Assembly: GCF_000757725.1 (NCBI RefSeq)
Contig: NZ_JJMU01000021.1
Coordinates: forward strand, 62,001 to 126,000
Direction: 5' to 3'
Length of the DNA stretch: 64,000 nucleotides
Source: Sphingobacterium deserti
GTDB taxonomy: Bacteria; Bacteroidota; Bacteroidia; Sphingobacteriales; Sphingobacteriaceae
The position numbers and the translations under genes are program-made. Under the pieces are notes generated by a model that saw only the letters and a list, made by a program, of their open reading frames with translations, was not told the origin of the DNA and did not search any database. Positions 59,956 through 64,000 of this stretch are shown piece after piece; positions within the stretch are counted from its first letter, which is position 1; the number at the start of each line of letters is the position of its first letter.

Positions 59956-60204
59956 ATGAATTTAACAATCATCACACCAGATAAATTAGCATACGAAGGC
60001 GAGGTTACAGCCGTAACCGTGCCCGGAAGCGCTGGTTCCTTTCAAATTTTGAAAGACCACGCCCCTATTGTATCTACTTTAGAGGATGGAAAAGTCATTA
60101 TCCAGGGAAATGATGGTCAGATTATTCTGGTCATTAAAGGCGGCGTCGTGGAAGCAAAGGACAATAACATTACCGTATTAGCTGAAGGAATTATAGAAGA
60201 ATAA
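59956..60204 (+). CDS. atpC: ATP synthase F1 subunit epsilon (short form)
   Basis: An 82-residue protein that matches only the N-terminal beta-sandwich of F1 epsilon (MNLTIITPDKLAYEGEVTAVTVPGSAGSFQILKDHAPIVSTL). It ends at LAEGIIEE, before the two C-terminal helices present in the roughly 135-residue epsilon of many bacteria. Those helices form the arm that blocks ATP hydrolysis, so this subunit cannot inhibit in that way. The short form is common in this phylum. It sits 79 bp after atpD and is followed by a strong terminator. Confidence 0.95.
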   Translation: MNLTIITPDKLAYEGEVTAVTVPGSAGSFQILKDHAPIVSTLEDGKVIIQGNDGQIILVIKGGVVEAKDNNITVLAEGIIEE

Positions 60205-60572
60205 CCGAAGAAAATACTTAAAAGAAAAGCCCTTAAGACTTCCACGTTTTAAGGGCTTTTTTTATAAGTCCTTTGCAAATTTTGCTCATTTCAGGAAGAA
60301 TTTCGAGCATTTTCACAATTTAGTCAGCAGAACAAAAACATACCCGATCGCATTTTAGTCTACTAAGACAAAAATATTATTTTGATTATATATCATTTAA
60401 AAGAATAAAAAGCTTTACAAAAAGGAATTGTAGAATATTAAACTTTTTAAAAATATCCACTTTTACTATTGTAAAGAATTTTGATTAGAACTAACTTAAC
60501 AAAAGTGAAATTCATCTGCATAATATCTAGGGGAAGTAACAGATTTTGACAGCAGATATAAGCAACACCATC
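60205..60572. other. 368-bp intergenic region upstream of ilvE
   Basis: After the atpC terminator (60225-60260) the region is AT-rich. No T-box, leader peptide rich in Ile/Leu/Val codons, or clear attenuator was found. A sequence AGGGGA at 60529-60534 lies near the alternative TTG start of ilvE. Confidence 0.5.
60225..60260 (+). terminator. Intrinsic terminator of atpD-atpC
   Basis: AAAAGCCCTTAA (60225-60236) pairs with TTAAGGGCTTTT (60249-60260) and continues into a run of seven T residues on the plus strand. Confidence 0.95.
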
Positions 60573-61463
60573 ATGCAATATTACAGTCGGGAAACGTACA
60601 TCCATTTGAATGGAGATTTTGTGAAAGCGGCAGAAGCTGGCGCAGATTTCTTCGGTCAATCTCTTCATTACGGCTATGCCGCATTTGAAGGATTGCGCGC
60701 TTATAGCACGCATCATGGCATACGCATCTTTAAAGCAGAAGAACATTTTGACCGATTAAAAAAATCGTGCGACGCGATTAACCTTCCCTATCAATGGGAT
60801 ACGCCGGCACTAATCACAAGTACGTATGAACTGCTAAGCAAGAACAACTTACGGGCAGCCTACATAAGGCCACTGGTTTTTTCTGGACCGAATATGCATC
60901 TCACCGCGGCCAGCTCATCAAATATCATGATAGCAGCATGGGAATGGGGACCATATCTCGGACAAAACCTACTCCGCGTCTGTATCTCTGATGTAGAGCG
61001 TCCAAATCCAAAGTCCCTGCCTGTTGATGCGAAAGTCTCTGGACAATACGTGAGTTCGATATTAGCCACCAGCGACGCCATAAAAAGAGGCTTTGACGAA
61101 GCGCTACTACGTGATCAAGAGGGGTATATCGCGCAGGCATCGAGTGAGAATCTATTTATAGAGAAAGATTTTAAATTATACACACCACCCTTGGGTAATG
61201 TGTTTCCAGGTATTACACGCCAAACTGTGATTGCGCTCTGCAAAGAGCTAAATATTGATATCGTTGAGAAAAAGCTTACCGTAGCGGATATCTTATCCGC
61301 AGATAGTGCTTTCCTTTGCGGAACGGCATCAGAAATCATCGGCATCAAAGAGGTTGACGGCATTGTATACAAAGAGGACTGGGAACATACCATCGGTGCA
61401 TCTATCCAACGGAAATACAAAAAATTAGTTTTAGAAGAAGAGAATTATGAAGTCATCATCTGA
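60573..61463 (+). CDS. ilvE: Branched-chain amino acid aminotransferase
   Basis: A class IV aminotransferase of 296 residues from the ATG at 60573 ([19 protein letters not shown]). A TTG at 60546 would add nine residues; an AGGGGA lies 11 bases before it, so that start cannot be excluded. The PLP lysine is probably Lys154 in VDAKVSGQY, and the family motif [13 protein letters not shown] is at about 183-195. It transfers the amino group between glutamate and the 2-oxo acids of Ile, Leu and Val, the last step of their synthesis. The end overlaps the ilvD start by 17 bp, so the genes are one operon. Confidence 0.95.
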   Translation: MQYYSRETYIHLNGDFVKAAEAGADFFGQSLHYGYAAFEGLRAYSTHHGIRIFKAEEHFDRLKKSCDAINLPYQWDTPALITSTYELLSKNNLRAAYIRPLVFSGPNMHLTAASSSNIMIAAWEWGPYLGQNLLRVCISDVERPNPKSLPVDAKVSGQYVSSILATSDAIKRGFDEALLRDQEGYIAQASSENLFIEKDFKLYTPPLGNVFPGITRQTVIALCKELNIDIVEKKLTVADILSADSAFLCGTASEIIGIKEVDGIVYKEDWEHTIGASIQRKYKKLVLEEENYEVII

Positions 61464-63147
61464 CCAGGAAACAGCATTAAATAAATACAGCCGCATCTTT
61501 ACACAAGATGAAACCCAGCCCGCTGCCAAAGCCATGTTGTATGGTATCGGGCTTACGGATGCCGATATGGATAAGGCGCAAGTGGGCATTGCGAGCATGG
61601 GCTATGATGGGAATACCTGCAACATGCACCTGAATGATCTTGCAAAGGTGGTGAAGAAAGGTGTTTGGGACAATAACCTTGTGGGGCTCACCTTTGGCAC
61701 CATCGGTGTCAGCGATGGGATGAGCAACGGGACAGATGGTATGCGCTATTCATTGGTATCCAGAGATGTGATTGCAGATAGTATTGAAACCATTTGTGGC
61801 GGACAATACTACGATGGGCTTATTGCCATCCCAGGCTGTGATAAAAATATGCCAGGCGCAGTTATGGCTATGGGCAGACTAGACAGGCCAGCGATTATGG
61901 TCTATGGTGGAACGATCGCTCCAGGCCACTACAAAGGACAAGAGCTGAACATTGTTTCGGCCTTTGAGGCATTGGGCCAACGTCTTTGCGGAAATCTTTC
62001 AGACGAAGATTACGAAGGCATTATCAAACACACTTGCCCTGGCGCAGGCGCATGTGGCGGTATGTACACCGCGAATACGATGGCAGCGGCTATTGAAGCG
62101 TTAGGCATGAGCTTGCCTTATTCTTCTTCAAACCCTGCCGAATCAGAAGATAAAAAAACAGAATGTCTAGAAGCTGGGAAGTACATCCGCGTATTATTAG
62201 AAAAAGATATAAAACCTAGCGACATCATGACGCGCAAAGCATTCGAAAATGCGCTACGTGCCATCGTGATCTTGGGCGGAAGTACGAATGCTGTGCTACA
62301 CTTCATCGCGATAGGAAAGTCTGTCGGTGTAGACATCTCGCAGGACGATTTCCAACGGATGTCGGATGTAACGCCAGTATTGGCCGACTTTAAACCTTCT
62401 GGCAAATATTTGATGCAAGATTTGCACCAATATGGTGGAACACCGGCGGTAATGAGATATCTATTGGATGAAGGCTTATTACACGGTGACTGTATGACTG
62501 TAACGGGCAAAACTGTTGCAGAAAACTTAGCAGACGTTAAATCGATTATCGGCTACAATCAACCGATCGTAAAGCCTTTGAGCAACCCGATCAAAGCAAC
62601 GGGCCACTTACAGATCTTGTACGGAAACTTGGCAGAGAAAGGATCGGTCGCTAAGATCTCTGGAAAAGAAGGCGAGAAATTCACAGGTCCGGCGCGTGTA
62701 TTTGATGGCGAGCACGAGCTCGTTGAAGGTGTCGCAACCGGACGTATAAAACCTGGAGATGTCGTGGTAATCAAAAACTCCGGGCCCAAAGGGGCGCCGG
62801 GCATGCCGGAAATGTTGAAACCGACTTCCCTAATTATCGGCGCCGGTTTAGGAAACTCCGTTGCACTTATTACAGATGGGCGCTTCTCAGGTGGAACACA
62901 CGGGTTTGTGGTGGGGCACATCACGCCAGAAGCATATTCAGGCGGCTTAATCGGTTTGGTAGAGGATAACGACATCATTGAGATCGACGCCGTGAACAAC
63001 TCCCTTCACCTTGATGTAAGCGATGCTATCGTTGCAGAGCGACGAGCCAAATGGATGCAGCCCGCATTAAAGGTTAGCAAAGGCGTGCTTTATAAATATG
63101 CAAAAACCGTAGCAGATGCTTCGGAAGGCTGCGTGACCGATCAATAG
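61447..63147 (+). CDS. ilvD: Dihydroxy-acid dehydratase
   Basis: A 566-residue IlvD/Edd-family enzyme that dehydrates 2,3-dihydroxy-3-methyl acids to the 2-oxo precursors of Val and Ile. Probable Fe-S ligands are Cys58 in YDGNTCNMH, Cys131 in [10 protein letters not shown] and Cys203 in [14 protein letters not shown]. The C-terminal region has the conserved [19 protein letters not shown]. Length is typical. It overlaps ilvE at the start, and an 88-bp gap with TTTTGACT repeats separates it from ilvB. Confidence 0.97.
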   Translation: MKSSSDQETALNKYSRIFTQDETQPAAKAMLYGIGLTDADMDKAQVGIASMGYDGNTCNMHLNDLAKVVKKGVWDNNLVGLTFGTIGVSDGMSNGTDGMRYSLVSRDVIADSIETICGGQYYDGLIAIPGCDKNMPGAVMAMGRLDRPAIMVYGGTIAPGHYKGQELNIVSAFEALGQRLCGNLSDEDYEGIIKHTCPGAGACGGMYTANTMAAAIEALGMSLPYSSSNPAESEDKKTECLEAGKYIRVLLEKDIKPSDIMTRKAFENALRAIVILGGSTNAVLHFIAIGKSVGVDISQDDFQRMSDVTPVLADFKPSGKYLMQDLHQYGGTPAVMRYLLDEGLLHGDCMTVTGKTVAENLADVKSIIGYNQPIVKPLSNPIKATGHLQILYGNLAEKGSVAKISGKEGEKFTGPARVFDGEHELVEGVATGRIKPGDVVVIKNSGPKGAPGMPEMLKPTSLIIGAGLGNSVALITDGRFSGGTHGFVVGHITPEAYSGGLIGLVEDNDIIEIDAVNNSLHLDVSDAIVAERRAKWMQPALKVSKGVLYKYAKTVADASEGCVTDQ

Positions 63148-63235
63148 AGAATTAAAAGGGAAAATTTAGAAATTAAAAAGGTAGGACGTCAACCAATATG
63201 TTGACATTTTACTTTTGACTTTTGACTTGAAAAAC
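63148..63235 (+). repeat. ilvD-ilvB spacer with short inverted repeat and TTTTGACT repeats
   Basis: GTCAAC (63188-63193) and GTTGAC (63200-63205) form a short perfect inverted repeat. It is followed by TTTTACTTTTGACTTTTGACTT, the same word family as in 40980-41385. Probably not a full terminator inside this operon. Confidence 0.55.
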
Positions 63236-64000
63236 ATGAGTACACTGGAAAAAATGGAAGTAAAGCTTGAGGAGCAGACGGCAGAGCAGACAACATTAAG
63301 TGGTTCGCAAGCGGTCTTAGAAGCTTTAATCCACGAGGGCGTAGATACCATATTTGGTTATCCGGGTGGTGCTATTATGCCAATTTACGATGCGTTGTAC
63401 GATTACAACGAAAAACTGACGCATATTCTAGTCCGTCATGAGCAAGGAGGAATCCACGCGGCGCAAGGCTATGCCCGTACTTCTGGACGCGTCGGCGTGG
63501 CTTTCGCAACGAGCGGCCCGGGCGCAACAAACCTGGTCACCGGCCTTGCCGATGCCATGATCGATAGCAACCCTATCGTCTGCGTCACCGGCCAGGTATT
63601 CGCTTCATTGCTCGGTACCGATGCCTTTCAGGAGACAGATATCATTAACATCACGACACCTGTTACCAAATGGAACTATCAGGTAACGGATGCTACGGAA
63701 ATTCCAAGTGTACTGGCGAAGGCCTTCCACATCGCGCAAACCGGTAGACCGGGGCCTGTATTAATCGATATTACGAAAAGTGCACAGTTACAACTCTTCG
63801 AATATGAAGGTTACACAAAATGCGACCATATTCGCAGCTATCGACCAAAACCGATTGTTCGCCAAGAGTATATAGCGCAGGCGGCTGAACTGATCAACCA
63901 AGCGAAAAAACCGTTTGTCATTTTTGGACAGGGAATTATTTTAGGACGAGCTGAGCAGGATCTTAAAAACTTTATTGAGAAAGGCGGTTTCCCAGCAGCA
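63236..64000 (+). CDS. ilvB: Acetolactate synthase large subunit (partial, cut by window end)
   Basis: The first 255 codons of acetolactate synthase; the reading frame runs off the end of the window. The start is the ATG at 63236 (MSTLEKMEVKLEEQ). The TPP-binding N-terminal domain is clear: GVDTIFGYPGGAIMPIYDAL, VRHEQGGIHAAQGYAR with the conserved catalytic glutamate, and SGPGATNLVTGLADAMIDS. The middle domain has begun by the end of the window. It condenses pyruvate with pyruvate or 2-oxobutanoate, the first common step of Val/Leu/Ile synthesis. Third gene of the ilvE-ilvD-ilvB cluster. Confidence 0.96.
   Translation, partial: MSTLEKMEVKLEEQTAEQTTLSGSQAVLEALIHEGVDTIFGYPGGAIMPIYDALYDYNEKLTHILVRHEQGGIHAAQGYARTSGRVGVAFATSGPGATNLVTGLADAMIDSNPIVCVTGQVFASLLGTDAFQETDIINITTPVTKWNYQVTDATEIPSVLAKAFHIAQTGRPGPVLIDITKSAQLQLFEYEGYTKCDHIRSYRPKPIVRQEYIAQAAELINQAKKPFVIFGQGIILGRAEQDLKNFIEKGGFPAA

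Noticed and set aside
60263..60572. Attenuator, T-box or leader peptide controlling ilvE
   Set aside because: No run of branched-chain codons, no paired terminator/antiterminator and no T-box-like sequence.

Overview
The window looks like the chromosome of a Bacteroidota member, most likely Sphingobacteriaceae (Sphingobacterium/Pedobacter-like). The basis is three SusC/SusD pairs, Bacteroidota-type TAnnTTTG promoter elements, an isolated atpD-atpC pair with a very short epsilon subunit, and an ilvE-ilvD-ilvB order. No tRNA, rRNA, CRISPR array or insertion sequence was recognised.

Positions 1-53.7 kb form a large pectin-degradation locus, almost entirely on the minus strand. (1) An eight-gene operon (15465 down to 56) encodes a beta-helix/TIM-barrel-like protein, an apiosidase-like GH140 relative, GH43, a beta-propeller protein, a SASA-type acetylesterase, GH2, GH78 rhamnosidase and a BNR/sialidase-like protein. 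(2) Two tandem PL1 pectate lyases (19047 to 15793). (3) A transport operon (27130 to 19348): beta-helix lipoprotein, SusC, SusD, SusE-position lipoprotein. (4) DUF3826 protein followed by a second SusC/SusD pair (34349 to 28245). (5) A third SusC/SusD pair (39708 to 34834), divergent from an AraC-family regulator on the plus strand (40104-40979). (6) A five-gene operon (53537 to 41386): alpha-uronidase-like enzyme, MGH1-like (alpha/alpha)6 glycosidase, GH28, GH95 and a GH2-malectin protein. Together these could cut homogalacturonan, import the oligosaccharides and trim rhamnose, galactose, fucose/L-galactose, uronic acid, arabinose and possibly apiose side chains. The enzyme mix resembles rhamnogalacturonan (I or II) systems.

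The most striking observation is regulatory. All six minus-strand transcription units of the pectin locus carry the same 66-bp promoter architecture. A 28-bp operator contains two hexamers (consensus ATTATC) 21 bp apart, and it lies exactly 38 bp (edge to edge) from a CAAAnnnA element, which is TnnnTTTG on the transcribed strand. Sites: 15577-15642, 19143-19208, 27820-27885, 34601-34666, 39956-40021, 53650-53715. A 21-bp direct repeat suits an AraC-type activator, and the only regulator gene in the window is AraC-type and sits beside one site.

From 53.9 kb the content changes: a small exported/membrane coiled-coil protein, two M14-type peptidase homologues (one lacking the zinc-ligand glutamate), then housekeeping genes on the plus strand: atpD-atpC and ilvE-ilvD-ilvB (ilvB is cut by the window end). 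Strong intrinsic terminators separate most units. The 40980-41385 gap holds a 130-bp-period tandem repeat and low-complexity TTTTGACT-like sequence.
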